Source: CAZCJA01 sp964499015
GTDB lineage: Bacteria; Elusimicrobiota; Elusimicrobia; F11
NCBI GenBank assembly: GCA_964499015.1
Contig: CAZCJA010000031.1
Coordinates: 1-25,442, forward strand
Length of the DNA stretch: 25,442 bases
Direction of reading: 5' to 3'
This document shows positions 7,741-16,379 of the stretch, one piece after another. The translations under genes and the position numbers were made by a program. Under the pieces are notes generated by a model that was not told the DNA's origin, did no database searches, and saw only the letters and a list, made by a program, of their open reading frames with translations. Numbering within the stretch: the first letter of the stretch is position 1; each line of letters opens with the position of its first letter.

Positions 7741-8316
7741 TTATTTTCTAACGATGCTGTGATGGATGTCCCAAATAGCCTTCATATCGGCTGTTTGGTC
7801 CATGAGACTGCGCAGGGCGAAGTAAGAAGAGGCTTCCGGGCGGGAACAACCATAGGCGGCGAACTTGTTGGAGGCGTCGCCGACTTTAACTTCAAAATTG
7901 ACCGTAAATTCGTCCAGAATATCCTGCTTCGGCGCGGGTGCGTCCTGCATTTCAAAGATGCGGCGGCGCAGCATTTCATCCCACAACGCCAAATACGCCT
8001 CTTTGGAGAGGGTCCCCGTCCGGCGGAACGTGCCGTGGCGATTGTTGCGCACCGAACGATAGGTGGAAATCTTGCCGTTGGCGCAGGTAATGATCACCGC
8101 AAATGAATTCACTTCGGTAAAACCGCCGGTGGCGTGATAGGACAGTTGGGATTTGGCCAGAATGTCTTTCTTCGCAATCGTCTTGCGGATGCTGACCACG
8201 TGGTCTTTTTTGCTGACGGGCTTGGCCGCTTCAGCGGAGTTAAAATTCCCGAAAACAAGTAACTGAACCCAGAGGATAAAGAAGGTTTCGCGCAGGATCA
8301 CGTTGCGGATCTTCAT
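7741..8316 (-). CDS. Putative secreted protein of unknown function
   Basis: A 191-residue product that I do not recognise. It begins MKIRNVILRETFFILWVQLLV, a short basic stretch then a hydrophobic run, followed by NFNSAEA before AKPVS, consistent with a Sec signal peptide cut near residue 30, so the mature protein is probably periplasmic. Two cysteines remain after cleavage (C78 in IITCANG and C157 in YGCSRPE) and could form a disulfide. There is no lipobox and no further membrane segment. The start is uncertain: ATG 8316 is preferred, with 8322 two codons upstream also possible. It ends about 90 bases before the rrf2 start on the same strand, with no obvious terminator, and is divergent from the GT-C/TPR gene. 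Confidence 0.7.
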   Translation of the reverse strand: MKIRNVILRETFFILWVQLLVFGNFNSAEAAKPVSKKDHVVSIRKTIAKKDILAKSQLSYHATGGFTEVNSFAVIITCANGKISTYRSVRNNRHGTFRRTGTLSKEAYLALWDEMLRRRIFEMQDAPAPKQDILDEFTVNFEVKVGDASNKFAAYGCSRPEASSYFALRSLMDQTADMKAIWDIHHSIVRK

Positions 8317-8394
8317 ACCCATGGATATGCAACGCCCCGGCCCAAAACACCATATGATTTGGCGCACATCTCCGTTTTTGGCATTGTTGGCGCG

Positions 8395-9807
8395 ATGAAA
8401 TCGACATGGCGCAATGCGCTGATTCTTGTGGTTTTGATCTTCGTGGCCTACGCCCCGACGTTAAAACTGGGGTTTCTCTTCGACGATCACATCGTCATTG
8501 GCCGGAACATGGAAAAAACGTGGAGCCTGGGGACGCTTTACCGGGACTTTACGACCAACCTTTTTAACGATCCCGCTGAGGCTCCTTATTATCGTCCCCT
8601 GTTGACCATTAGCGACCGGATCGACTACACGCTGTGGGGAGATAAAATTTGGGGTTTCCGTTTGACCAACCTTCTTTTCCACTTGGGAGCGGTTTTTTTG
8701 CTGATGGAATTTCTGGCCCTGCTGGGACTGTCGCCGGCGGTTTGTTTTTTTAGCGGCTTTGTGTTTGCGATACACCCGCTGCCCATGGATTTGCAGCTCA
8801 TGGTCACCACACGGGGCGAGCAGATGGGCTTCTTTTTCTCTTTGGCCGCCATGCTTATGTTTATGCGTCCGACATCGGCGCGACGGGTCGCTTTAGGGGG
8901 CATCGCTTTTGTTTTGGCGCTTCTCTCGAAAGAAAGCTCCGTGATCTTGCCGGGCCTTTTGGCGCTGGTGTACTGGTATCAAGGCAAAAGTTGTGGGGAA
9001 TATAAGCGGCTGATTCCGCTGGCCATTATCGCTGTGGCGTACGTATGGTGGCGCTCCGCTTTAATGGGGCCGGTGTCAAACGCTTCAATGGCGTTGACCG
9101 GAAAGTTTTTTTTCCAAGCCTTTCCCCAAGTGCTTTTTTATTACCTTATGCTTTTCCTTCTGCCACTCCCTCTGCATTATCCTTATCTCATGCCGGCGCT
9201 GAGCCCGTTTTGGGTTGGTTACTTGCTGGCGTTGACCGGCATCATTTCTGGGCTGGTTTATTTCCGGAAAAGAACGGGGCTTTTTTGGTTTCTTTGGTTC
9301 TTCCTTAATCTATTGCCCAAGACGCCGACGATGATCGAACAATCGTCAATGATGAACCATTGGGCCTACGCGGCGCTGCCCGCGCTGATCGTGCCGGTGG
9401 CCATGTCGATTGCTGAACGAAAGATCGGCAAATACGTGCTTGTCGTTTTGACGATTCTTTACACCGTGGTTATTCACACGCATGCGCGCGTACGCGGAAC
9501 CGATGAATTGGGTTATAAATGGACGCTCAAATTTGAAGAGATGCCCTCGGCGCAGTTTAAGTTGGGCGTTCTGTACATGCGGACCGGGCGCGCGGGCGAG
9601 GCCATACCGTTGTTGGAAGAGGCGTATCACTTCGACGAGGAAAACGTGAATTACGGTAACGGGCTCGCGCTCGCGTATTGGCACACGGGCCAAACCGATC
9701 GCGGTATAAAACTGCTTGAGGTGCTGCAAAAGAAGGACCCGGAGTTTCCGCCGACCATCAATAATTTGAAATTAATGCGCGAATCGAAGCCCAATTCTTT
9801 ACGATAA
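8395..9807 (+). CDS. Multi-pass GT-C-type membrane protein with C-terminal TPRs
   Basis: A 470-residue integral membrane protein. After a first membrane segment (residues 7-22) comes LKLGFLFDDHIVIGRN with an acidic pair D30-D31 in the first extracytoplasmic loop, the place of the catalytic acidic residues in GT-C glycosyltransferases. RLTNLLFHLGAVFLL and the FAIHPLPMDLQLMVTTRGEQMG segment match the TMTC/TPR-linked GT-C pattern. About ten membrane helices follow. From about residue 385 there are at least two tetratricopeptide repeats (AQFKLGVLYMRTGRAGEAIPLLEEAY and the next). Likely a lipid-linked-sugar-dependent protein glycosyltransferase; substrate unknown. An in-frame TTG at 8359 would add 12 residues, but the ATG fits better. 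It ends 32 bases before murC. Confidence 0.8.
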   Translation: MKSTWRNALILVVLIFVAYAPTLKLGFLFDDHIVIGRNMEKTWSLGTLYRDFTTNLFNDPAEAPYYRPLLTISDRIDYTLWGDKIWGFRLTNLLFHLGAVFLLMEFLALLGLSPAVCFFSGFVFAIHPLPMDLQLMVTTRGEQMGFFFSLAAMLMFMRPTSARRVALGGIAFVLALLSKESSVILPGLLALVYWYQGKSCGEYKRLIPLAIIAVAYVWWRSALMGPVSNASMALTGKFFFQAFPQVLFYYLMLFLLPLPLHYPYLMPALSPFWVGYLLALTGIISGLVYFRKRTGLFWFLWFFLNLLPKTPTMIEQSSMMNHWAYAALPALIVPVAMSIAERKIGKYVLVVLTILYTVVIHTHARVRGTDELGYKWTLKFEEMPSAQFKLGVLYMRTGRAGEAIPLLEEAYHFDEENVNYGNGLALAYWHTGQTDRGIKLLEVLQKKDPEFPPTINNLKLMRESKPNSLR

Positions 9808-9827
9808 CACCGCTCTTTTACTAGTGT
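9798..9827 (+). promoter_or_regulatory. Possible promoter of the murCB-ddl-fts cluster
   Basis: A -35-like TTTACG (9798-9803) and a -10-like TAGTGT (9822-9827) are separated by 18 bases, in the short gap and end of the preceding gene. The ATG at 9840 lies 12 bases after the -10 and has no Shine-Dalgarno, so any transcript starting here would have a leader of only about 6 bases. Each box matches four of six consensus positions or fewer, so this is a weak prediction; read-through from the upstream gene is an alternative. Confidence 0.3.
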
Positions 9828-9839
9828 TTCTTTCACTCG

Positions 9840-12110
9840 ATGTTTAAAACCATCAAACACATTCACTTCGTCGGAATTGGCGGAAGCGGAATGAGCGGAA
9901 TCGCGGAGGTTCTGCTCACTCTCGGCTATAAGGTTACCGGTAGTGATAAATCAAAATCCGCTGTGACCGCGCGCTTGGAAAGCCTGGGCGCGCAGATTTC
10001 CGAAGGCCACAACGCGACGTACGTCGAAGGCGCCAATGTGGTCGTTACGTCCACCGCCATTTCCCAATCCAATCCCGAAGTCAAAGCCGCACACAAAGCC
10101 GGCATTCCCGTCATCCCGCGCATCGAAATGCTGGCTGAGATCGCGCGCCTCAAATACACCATCGCCATCGGCGGCACACACGGCAAAACAACGACCACGT
10201 CCTTGATAGGGCATATGACGCAGAGAAACGGCTTGGATCCGACCGTTATCGTCGGCGGACGTTTAAAATCGTTCGGCACGGGCGGCGTGCTCGGCAAAGG
10301 GGAATTTCTTGTTGCCGAAGCCGATGAATCCGACGGTTCCTTCCTTAGGTTATCGCCGGCGATTTCCGTTGTCACCAATATCGACAACGATCATTTGGAT
10401 TATTACGGCTCGATGAAAGCGCTTGATGAAGCGTTCGCCGAATTTTCCGATCACATTCCGTTTTACGGCATCACGTTCTTGTGCGGAGACGATAAAGGCG
10501 TGCAGCGCGTCCTGCCCAAACTCAAACGCCGCTTTGAGACCTACGGTTTTGGTCCCAAGAACGATTTGCGCGCGATCAACGTGAGCGTGTCCGAAACCGA
10601 TTCTCGCTTTGACGTGATCTACAAAGGCGAGATGCTGGGCCAGGCCCAATTGCCGATTCCCGGCAAACACAACGTTTTGAATTCCTTGGCCGCGATTGGT
10701 GTCGGCCTGCAGTTGAAACTGCCGTTCAACAAAATCGTGCAGTCGCTGTCGTCGTTCGAAGGCGTCGGCCGCCGCTTGGAAACCAAAGGCCAAGCGAACG
10801 GTGTTCTCGTGGTGGACGATTACGGCCATCATCCGACGGAAATGGCCGCCACTTACGCCGCCGCTAAAGAGCGGTGGCCGAAGCGCCGCGTCGTCGTTTT
10901 GTTCCAGCCGCACCGCTACACGCGCACAAAAGATCTCTATAAAGAGTTCGGCGCTGTGCTCTCGAAGATGGAACGCGTCATATTAATGCCGATTTACAGC
11001 GCGGGCGAGACGCCGATCAAAGGCGTGACCAGCGGACTCATCGCCAAGTACGTTAAAAATAAAAAGGCGACCGCCTGGAACGAGAAAAAAGATTTTGAAC
11101 AATTGCTCGATGAGCTGCAACCGGGCGACGTGCTGCTCACGCTTGGCGCGGGCGACGTGTGGAAGATGGGCGAGGCGGTACTTAAAGAAGGCCACTCGCT
11201 TAAGTCGCGGCTCGTGGAAGCGGTGCCGGCGCTCGCGGGACGCGTCAAGGCGGAAGAGCCGCTTTCGCGCCACTGCACGTGGGCCATCGGCGGTCCGGCG
11301 GAACTCTATGTGGAGCTGGAGACGATTAATGAGCTGAAAGGCGTGCTCCAATTTTGCCGGCGCGATAACGTGCCGCTGTTTATTCTCGGTTGGGGCTCCA
11401 ACGTTTTATTGCCGGACGAAGGCTTGCGCGGCGTGGTGCTGCGGCTGCGCGGACAATTTGAAAGCATTGAGTTTAGCGGCGAGCGCGTCAATGTGGGCGC
11501 GGGCGTTCATTTGCCGAAGCTCGCGCGCCGTTGCGCCGAGAAATCACTTTCCGGGACAGAAGCATTGGCCGGCGTGCCGGGCACCGTGGGCGGCGCGCTC
11601 ATGACGAACGCGGGCACGCCGCGCGGCGTGATTGGCGACGTGGTGGAATCCGTTGTTGTGCTCAATTCCGATGGAACGACGCAAACGCTATCGCGCGACC
11701 AGCTTGAGCTGCGTTATCGCCACAGCAATTTGGCCGGACGATGGATCGTTTCCGCTGCGTTAATGCTCAAGCCTTCCCATAACGGCAATGCGCAGGAAAA
11801 AATCAAACATGAACTCGATATGCGCGCCAAAACCCAGCCGCTCGGCACAAAAAACGTCGGCTCCGTTTTCAAAAACCCGCCGAACGATTTCGCGGCGCGC
11901 CTTATTGAAGCCGCCGGACTCAAAGGGCACAAGCAGGGACACGTGCGTTTTTCGCCGAAGCACGCCAATTTTATCGAAAACACGGGCGGAGCGACCGCTA
12001 AGGAAGCGCTCGCGCTGGTCCAGCTCGCAAAAGAAACCGTCAAGGAAAAGTTCGGCATCGACCTGGAACTGGAAGTTAACGTGGTGGCTCAGCCACCGGC
12101 TCTCGCATGA
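9840..12110 (+). CDS. murC-murB: Fused UDP-MurNAc:L-alanine ligase (MurC) and UDP-GlcNAc-enolpyruvate reductase (MurB)
   Basis: A 756-residue bifunctional cytoplasmic enzyme for two consecutive peptidoglycan steps: MurB reduces UDP-GlcNAc-enolpyruvate to UDP-MurNAc, and MurC adds L-Ala. Domain order is MurC (1 to about 455), a short linker, then MurB (about 460-756). MurC motifs: VGIGGSGMSG (11-20), ATP loop GTHGKTTTT (112-120), ADESDGSFL (161-169), TNIDNDHLDYYG (179-190), DDYGHHPTE (326-334). MurB motifs: the FAD-site GWGSN (517-521), GVPGTVGGAL (578-587), RYRHS (625-629), the proton-donor serine S675 in GSVFKNP, and the catalytic Glu E745 in LELEV. All key residues are present in both halves. 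The stop overlaps the ddl start as ATGA. Confidence 0.96.
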   Translation: MFKTIKHIHFVGIGGSGMSGIAEVLLTLGYKVTGSDKSKSAVTARLESLGAQISEGHNATYVEGANVVVTSTAISQSNPEVKAAHKAGIPVIPRIEMLAEIARLKYTIAIGGTHGKTTTTSLIGHMTQRNGLDPTVIVGGRLKSFGTGGVLGKGEFLVAEADESDGSFLRLSPAISVVTNIDNDHLDYYGSMKALDEAFAEFSDHIPFYGITFLCGDDKGVQRVLPKLKRRFETYGFGPKNDLRAINVSVSETDSRFDVIYKGEMLGQAQLPIPGKHNVLNSLAAIGVGLQLKLPFNKIVQSLSSFEGVGRRLETKGQANGVLVVDDYGHHPTEMAATYAAAKERWPKRRVVVLFQPHRYTRTKDLYKEFGAVLSKMERVILMPIYSAGETPIKGVTSGLIAKYVKNKKATAWNEKKDFEQLLDELQPGDVLLTLGAGDVWKMGEAVLKEGHSLKSRLVEAVPALAGRVKAEEPLSRHCTWAIGGPAELYVELETINELKGVLQFCRRDNVPLFILGWGSNVLLPDEGLRGVVLRLRGQFESIEFSGERVNVGAGVHLPKLARRCAEKSLSGTEALAGVPGTVGGALMTNAGTPRGVIGDVVESVVVLNSDGTTQTLSRDQLELRYRHSNLAGRWIVSAALMLKPSHNGNAQEKIKHELDMRAKTQPLGTKNVGSVFKNPPNDFAARLIEAAGLKGHKQGHVRFSPKHANFIENTGGATAKEALALVQLAKETVKEKFGIDLELEVNVVAQPPALA

Positions 12111-13048
12111 AAAAATCCGGCGTGCTCGCTTGGCTGAAGAGCCGGCGTGTTGCGGTGTTGAAAGGCGGATGGTCGCGTGAGCGGCCGATTTCGCTCAAAA
12201 CCGGCGCCGCGATCGAAGCCTCGCTTAAGCGTCTTGGCGTGAAAACAATTGCTTTCGACGTCAAACCCTCCATCGCCGCTGATCTGCTGAAAAAGAGAAT
12301 CGATTTTGCCTTTATTGCGCTTCATGGCGAATTCGGCGAAGACGGCCGCCTGCAGAACATGCTCGATTTGATCAATATTCCGTACACAGGCTCCGGCGCG
12401 ATCTCGAGCGCGCTGGCGATGGATAAAATCCTGTCAAAAGAAGCGTTTGTGAAAAAACGCGTGCCCACGCCCGCTGGGACGGTGATGAAAAAAGGGGAGA
12501 AAGTCTCGAGTGCTCTTAAAGCTCTTCTAAAGAAAGGAAAAGTTTTCGTTAAACCGTCCGATCAAGGCTCGGCGATCGGAGCTGCGCCGGCCAAAAATCC
12601 GCGGGAACTTAAGCGCGCTTTGACGAATTGCTTCCGCGTAGCCGGCACGGCTCTAATCGAGCGACATATCGACGGCCGGGAACTCACCGTTGGCATTCTT
12701 GGCAAAAAAGCCCTGCCCGTTATCGAGATCGTGCCCGAACACCAGTTTTATGACTTTCATTCGAAGTACGCGGCCGGCGGATCGCGGCATTTGGTCCCGG
12801 CGCCGATCACGGCGGCGCAGACGGGCGAGGCCCAGCGTTTGGCTTTGCGCGCGTTCGATGCGCTCGGCTGCACCGTGTACGGCCGGGTTGATTTGCTTTT
12901 GGATAAGGCGGGCCGCTTTTATGTGTTGGAAGTCAACACCATTCCCGGAATGACGAGCACATCGCTCTTGCCCGACGCGGCCAAAGCGACCTGCATGTCT
13001 TTCGACGATCTCGTTTTGAGAATAGTGGAGCTGTCGCGCCGTGGCTAA
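12107..13048 (+). CDS. ddl: D-alanine--D-alanine ligase
   Basis: ATP-grasp enzyme that makes D-Ala-D-Ala for the peptidoglycan stem peptide. Its 313 residues match DdlB length. Visible: the N-terminal GGWSRERPISL motif with E25, LHGEFGEDGRLQ (72-83), the MDKILSK segment, ATP-binding VKPSDQGSAIG (148-158; the usual GSSVG is GSAIG here), YDFHSKY (215-221), and the magnesium and catalytic residues R260, D262, E275 and N277 in GRVDLLL and LEVNTIPGMT. It starts within the murC-murB stop (ATGA) and overlaps ftsQ by 8 bases, so it is translationally coupled on both sides. Confidence 0.95.
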   Translation: MKKSGVLAWLKSRRVAVLKGGWSRERPISLKTGAAIEASLKRLGVKTIAFDVKPSIAADLLKKRIDFAFIALHGEFGEDGRLQNMLDLINIPYTGSGAISSALAMDKILSKEAFVKKRVPTPAGTVMKKGEKVSSALKALLKKGKVFVKPSDQGSAIGAAPAKNPRELKRALTNCFRVAGTALIERHIDGRELTVGILGKKALPVIEIVPEHQFYDFHSKYAAGGSRHLVPAPITAAQTGEAQRLALRAFDALGCTVYGRVDLLLDKAGRFYVLEVNTIPGMTSTSLLPDAAKATCMSFDDLVLRIVELSRRG

Positions 13049-13898
13049 GCGGACGAAAGGGCTCATGCGGTCCTCGCGCGGGGGTTTTTTCAACGAACCC
13101 AAACGCCGCTCGCCGGAAAAATTCCGGTCGCAGCGCGTGAAATTCCGCCGCGCATACGCCAGTTCCGTGATGAAGCGCACGCTCACGCGTTTTCTGAAAA
13201 TTGTGGGCGGCTCGGCCGTTATCGGCGCGATCGTTTACGGCGGGGTGTCCGCCTGGCGCTACTGGGAAAACAGTTCCGACCTCCGCGTTGGTCAAATTAA
13301 ATTCGAAGGCGACATTCCACCGACGCTTGCCGCCGCGTTCCCGATCAAATCGGGCGCGCATCTGTTCAATGTCGAGTTGGAAAAAGTTGAAGCCGCGTTG
13401 CTGCAGAAATTTCCCGAGCTCGAGCAGGTGACGGTTTCACGCGGATTCGACCGTTCGCTCAAAGTTACGGGCCGTTATAAAGAGGCAGAGGCGATTTTCG
13501 AGGCCGACGGCAAGGCCATGGGCGTCAAAGCTGATGGAACTCTTTTTCCACTCGCCGAGCACAACAGGCCGATGGAAACACGTGTGGTGTTGAATGGGAA
13601 AACCTCGGCGGCGGCGCGTACGGCGCAGTTGAAGGCGCTGAAGACCTGGAAAATGGACGTTCCCGAATTTTCGACGCTGGTCAAAAGATTAGAAACTGAT
13701 AATATAGGAGCCGTTCGCGTGATTCTCGAAAGCGGCATTGTGGTCCAGTGGGGTGAAATGATCGAAAGCGAGTTTGTCATTCATGCCGAAAATATTTTAA
13801 ACATTCTCGACCGTTTCACTCCCGTCCGTTCGCCCGCCGTGCTTCGCGTGCTTTCAAAGAATCGCATCGTCATGGATTCAAATTGGAAGCAAAAATAA
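13041..13898 (+). CDS. ftsQ: Cell division protein FtsQ/DivIB
   Basis: Bitopic division protein linking early and late divisome parts. The 285 residues comprise a basic cytoplasmic tail (about 1-50, rich in Arg/Lys), one membrane segment (about 53-72, IVGGSAVIGAIVYGGVSAW), and a periplasmic part beginning LRVGQIKFEGDIPPTL that reads as a POTRA domain, followed by the FtsQ beta domain with KADGTLFPLAEHN (around 165-180). The call relies on this architecture and on position between ddl and ftsA, since FtsQ sequences are poorly conserved. The start is GTG at 13041, overlapping the ddl end. Internal ATGs give residues 9 and 44 as alternatives; the one at 44 still keeps the membrane segment. Confidence 0.88.
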   Translation: MAKRTKGLMRSSRGGFFNEPKRRSPEKFRSQRVKFRRAYASSVMKRTLTRFLKIVGGSAVIGAIVYGGVSAWRYWENSSDLRVGQIKFEGDIPPTLAAAFPIKSGAHLFNVELEKVEAALLQKFPELEQVTVSRGFDRSLKVTGRYKEAEAIFEADGKAMGVKADGTLFPLAEHNRPMETRVVLNGKTSAAARTAQLKALKTWKMDVPEFSTLVKRLETDNIGAVRVILESGIVVQWGEMIESEFVIHAENILNILDRFTPVRSPAVLRVLSKNRIVMDSNWKQK

Positions 13899-13905
13899 TG
13901 TTCAC

Positions 13906-13911
13906 AGGAGG
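13906..13911 (+). promoter_or_regulatory. Strong Shine-Dalgarno that sets the TTG start of ftsA
   Basis: AGGAGG lies 5 bases before TTG (13917-13919). It is the clearest ribosome binding site on the plus strand. A nearby ATG at 13898 is out of frame with ftsA, so this site is what supports the TTG start. Confidence 0.8.
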
Positions 13912-13916
13912 CTCCC

Positions 13917-15197
13917 TTGCCTAAACCGGAAATTATCGCGGGGCTTGACCTCGGAAGCGGCCAGATCGTTTGTTCGATCGCGCGCCGCGATCCCAATTCT
14001 GACCAAGTCGAAGTCATCGGCATCGCCAAACAAAATTGCCGCGGCCTAAAAGGCGGCGTTGTGATCAATATCGACGAGACCGCGTTGGCCATCAGCCGTG
14101 TCGTCGAAGCGGCGGAGGAAATGGCCAAAGAAACCGTCCGTGATTTGGTCGTCGGCATTCGCGGCTCCCACACCCAAACTTTTAACCACCACGGCGCGAT
14201 CAACATCGCCCGCACCGACAAAGAAATCACCACCGACGACGTTTCCCAGGTCATTGAATCCACCAAGGCCGTTCCCATTTCCACCGACCGCGAAATCATC
14301 CACGTCATTCCGCAGGACTTCGTTCTCGACCGCCAGCAAGGCGTGCCGAATCCGGTGGGAATGGAAGGATCGCTTCTTGAAGTTGAAGTGCACATCGTCA
14401 CCGCGGGTTCGAGCCATTTGAACAACGTGTGGCGCGCGATCAATAACGCGGGCTTCGCGATCAAAGAGCCGGTGTACGGCCTGCTCGCGCTCGGCGACGT
14501 CGTGGTGACCCAGGAAGAGAAAGATTTGGGCTGCGTGCTTATCGATTTGGGCGGCTCGACGACCGGAATTGCCATTTACACCGACGGCGGCGTCCGCTTC
14601 ACCAAAGAGCTTTCAATCGGCGCCGACGCCATCACCAATGATCTCGCGCATGGCCTGCGCACCTCCGTTTCGCAGGCGAAACTGGTGAAAGAACGCTGGG
14701 GCGCGGCGATCAAAACCTCGAAGAAACAAGTTCTTGTGCTCGGCAACGGACAGGAAGAGACCGTCGACATGGAAGAGGAAGTGAGTTACACCAGCGTCGA
14801 CGGCCGCACGCAGCGCCAAATTCAGCGCAGCACGCTATTTGATTTCATCGCGCCGCGCGTCGAAGAAATTTTCTCGCTGGTCAAACTCGAACTGGAAAAC
14901 TCGGGCATGGCCGAACAAGTGGTCTCCGGCGGCGTGATTGTCACCGGCGGCGGTTCCATGATGCCGGGCTTGGTCGCCGCGGCGGAAAAGATCCTCGAAC
15001 TCCCCGGCCGTCACGGCCTGCCGCAGAACATCGGCGGCATTCCGGAAGCGGTCTCGCATCCCAGCTACGCCACCGCGGTGGGACTCGTTAACTTTCATTC
15101 CTTCGGCGATTGGCCGAAACCCGGCACGCGCGCCAGCCGCAAGGCCGCCGGATCTTTATTCGGGACGTTGAAGTCGTATATCAACGATCTGTTCTAG
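13917..15197 (+). CDS. ftsA: Cell division protein FtsA (actin-like Z-ring anchor)
   Basis: Actin-fold ATP-binding protein that tethers FtsZ to the inner membrane and recruits later division proteins. The 426 residues start from TTG with PEIIAGLDLGSGQIVCSIA (phosphate 1 region), then the 1C domain around RGSHTQTFNHHGAINIARTDKEIT, VHIVTAGSSHLNN, the phosphate 2 loop VLIDLGGSTTG, and the adenosine motif VIVTGGGSMMPGL. The C-terminus LFGTLKSYINDLF forms the expected short amphipathic membrane-targeting helix. The gap from ftsQ is 18 bases and to ftsZ 13 bases. Confidence 0.96.
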   Translation: MPKPEIIAGLDLGSGQIVCSIARRDPNSDQVEVIGIAKQNCRGLKGGVVINIDETALAISRVVEAAEEMAKETVRDLVVGIRGSHTQTFNHHGAINIARTDKEITTDDVSQVIESTKAVPISTDREIIHVIPQDFVLDRQQGVPNPVGMEGSLLEVEVHIVTAGSSHLNNVWRAINNAGFAIKEPVYGLLALGDVVVTQEEKDLGCVLIDLGGSTTGIAIYTDGGVRFTKELSIGADAITNDLAHGLRTSVSQAKLVKERWGAAIKTSKKQVLVLGNGQEETVDMEEEVSYTSVDGRTQRQIQRSTLFDFIAPRVEEIFSLVKLELENSGMAEQVVSGGVIVTGGGSMMPGLVAAAEKILELPGRHGLPQNIGGIPEAVSHPSYATAVGLVNFHSFGDWPKPGTRASRKAAGSLFGTLKSYINDLF

Positions 15198-15210
15198 GGG
15201 AAAACCAGAA

Positions 15211-16338
15211 ATGACCCGCATCAAGTTTACTGAGGACTTTAAAGAGCAGCCGGCTGTCATCCGCGTGGTGGGCCTCGGAGGCGCCGGCGGCAACGCAATC
15301 AACCGCATGATTGAAGCCGACGTCACCCAGCTGGAATTCATTGCCGCGAACACCGACGCTCAAGCGCTGCGCCGCAATTTAGCTCCCGTCCGCATCCAGC
15401 TTGGTGAAAAATTGACCAAAGGCCTTGGAGTTGGGGGAAATCCCAATCTCGGACGTCAAGCCGCGCAGGAATCCGAAGATCGCCTGAAAGAAATCATCGT
15501 CGGCGCCGACATGTTGTTTGTCACGGCCGGCATGGGCGGCGGCACCGGCACCGGTTCCGCGCCGCTGGTCGCGCAGGTCGCGAAATCCATTGAAACGCCG
15601 CCTCTGGTGGTCGGCGTGGTCACGCGCCCGTTTCAATTCGAAGGTCTCGTCCGCTCCCAGCAGGCCGATGCGGGCATCGAAGAACTTCGCCCGTACGTCG
15701 ACACACTGCTGATCATCCCCAACGACCGTTTGTTCGATATTATCGATGAAAACACGCCGACGCTTGAAGCGTACCGCGTCGCTGACGATGTGCTTCGCCA
15801 AGCAATCCAAACAATTTCTGATGTCATCACCACTCACGGTCTCGTGAACGTGGACTTTGCCGACGTGAAAAGCATCATGTCCGGTGCGGGGGAAGCGCTG
15901 ATGGGCATTGGCTCGGCCTCCGGTCCCGATCGCGCATTGAATGCGGCGCGCCAGGCGGTTCAATCGCCGCTTCTGGAAAACGTTTCGATTGAAGGCGCCA
16001 AAGGTGTTTTGATCAATATCACCGGCAACAAGAACGTCACCATGTTTGAGGTCCGCGAAGTCATGGATTATATTTCCAGCGCCACCTCAGCCCACTCGCA
16101 CGTTTTTTATGGGCAGGTTTTTGACGAATCATTGGAAGACAAGCTCAAAGTGACGGTCATCGCCACGGGCTTTCCGCCCAAGACCGTTAAGAAGCAGTTG
16201 GACCGGGGCATCGGCAAAAAAGCGCCCGTCATGGTATCAACGCCGACCACCGTCGCGCCGGCCCAAGCGGGGGCTCCCAGCGAGGACGATTTACGGCGTC
16301 CCGCGTATCTTCGTTTGCGCAACCGTAAATTGAAATAA
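15211..16338 (+). CDS. ftsZ: Cell division GTPase FtsZ
   Basis: Tubulin-like GTPase that forms the Z ring. Of 375 residues, the GTPase core holds VVGLGGAGGNAINRM (19-33), the tubulin signature GGGTGTGSAP (109-118), and the T7-loop catalytic NVDFAD (213-218, the aspartates that complete the neighbour's GTP site). The core ends near ATGFPP. It is followed by a short linker of roughly 30 residues rich in Pro/Thr/Ala and a C-terminal peptide EDDLRRPAYLRLRNRKLK, a variant of the usual DIPAFLR FtsA/ZipA-binding tail with a very basic end. ATG at 15211 has AGGGG ten bases upstream. Confidence 0.98.
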   Translation: MTRIKFTEDFKEQPAVIRVVGLGGAGGNAINRMIEADVTQLEFIAANTDAQALRRNLAPVRIQLGEKLTKGLGVGGNPNLGRQAAQESEDRLKEIIVGADMLFVTAGMGGGTGTGSAPLVAQVAKSIETPPLVVGVVTRPFQFEGLVRSQQADAGIEELRPYVDTLLIIPNDRLFDIIDENTPTLEAYRVADDVLRQAIQTISDVITTHGLVNVDFADVKSIMSGAGEALMGIGSASGPDRALNAARQAVQSPLLENVSIEGAKGVLINITGNKNVTMFEVREVMDYISSATSAHSHVFYGQVFDESLEDKLKVTVIATGFPPKTVKKQLDRGIGKKAPVMVSTPTTVAPAQAGAPSEDDLRRPAYLRLRNRKLK

Positions 16339-16342
16339 TTCC

Positions 16343-16371
16343 TTGAATTCTAGGGTTATTCTCCCTACACT
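16343..16371 (+). promoter_or_regulatory. Likely promoter of pilT
   Basis: TTGAAT (16343-16348) and TACACT (16366-16371) are spaced by exactly 17 bases, each matching four of six sigma70 consensus positions. The pilT ATG at 16380 starts 8 bases after the -10, where transcription would begin, so the mRNA is probably leaderless; no Shine-Dalgarno is present. A small inverted repeat TAGGG/CCCTA (16351-16355 and 16363-16367) sits between and onto the -10 and could be an operator or a weak hairpin ending ftsZ transcripts. Confidence 0.5.
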
Positions 16372-16379
16372 GCTTTTGT

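Noticed and set aside
10350..10913. Minus-strand open frame of 187 codons inside murC
   Set aside because: Antisense to a conserved MurC domain with all motifs; long antisense frames are expected at this G+C content and codon bias.
15379..15963. Minus-strand open frame of 194 codons inside ftsZ
   Set aside because: Antisense to the FtsZ GTPase core; no protein family features.
16351..16367. TAGGG/CCCTA hairpin as the ftsZ terminator
   Set aside because: The stem has only five pairs and is followed by a weak T-run, and it overlaps the pilT promoter; not enough to call a terminator.
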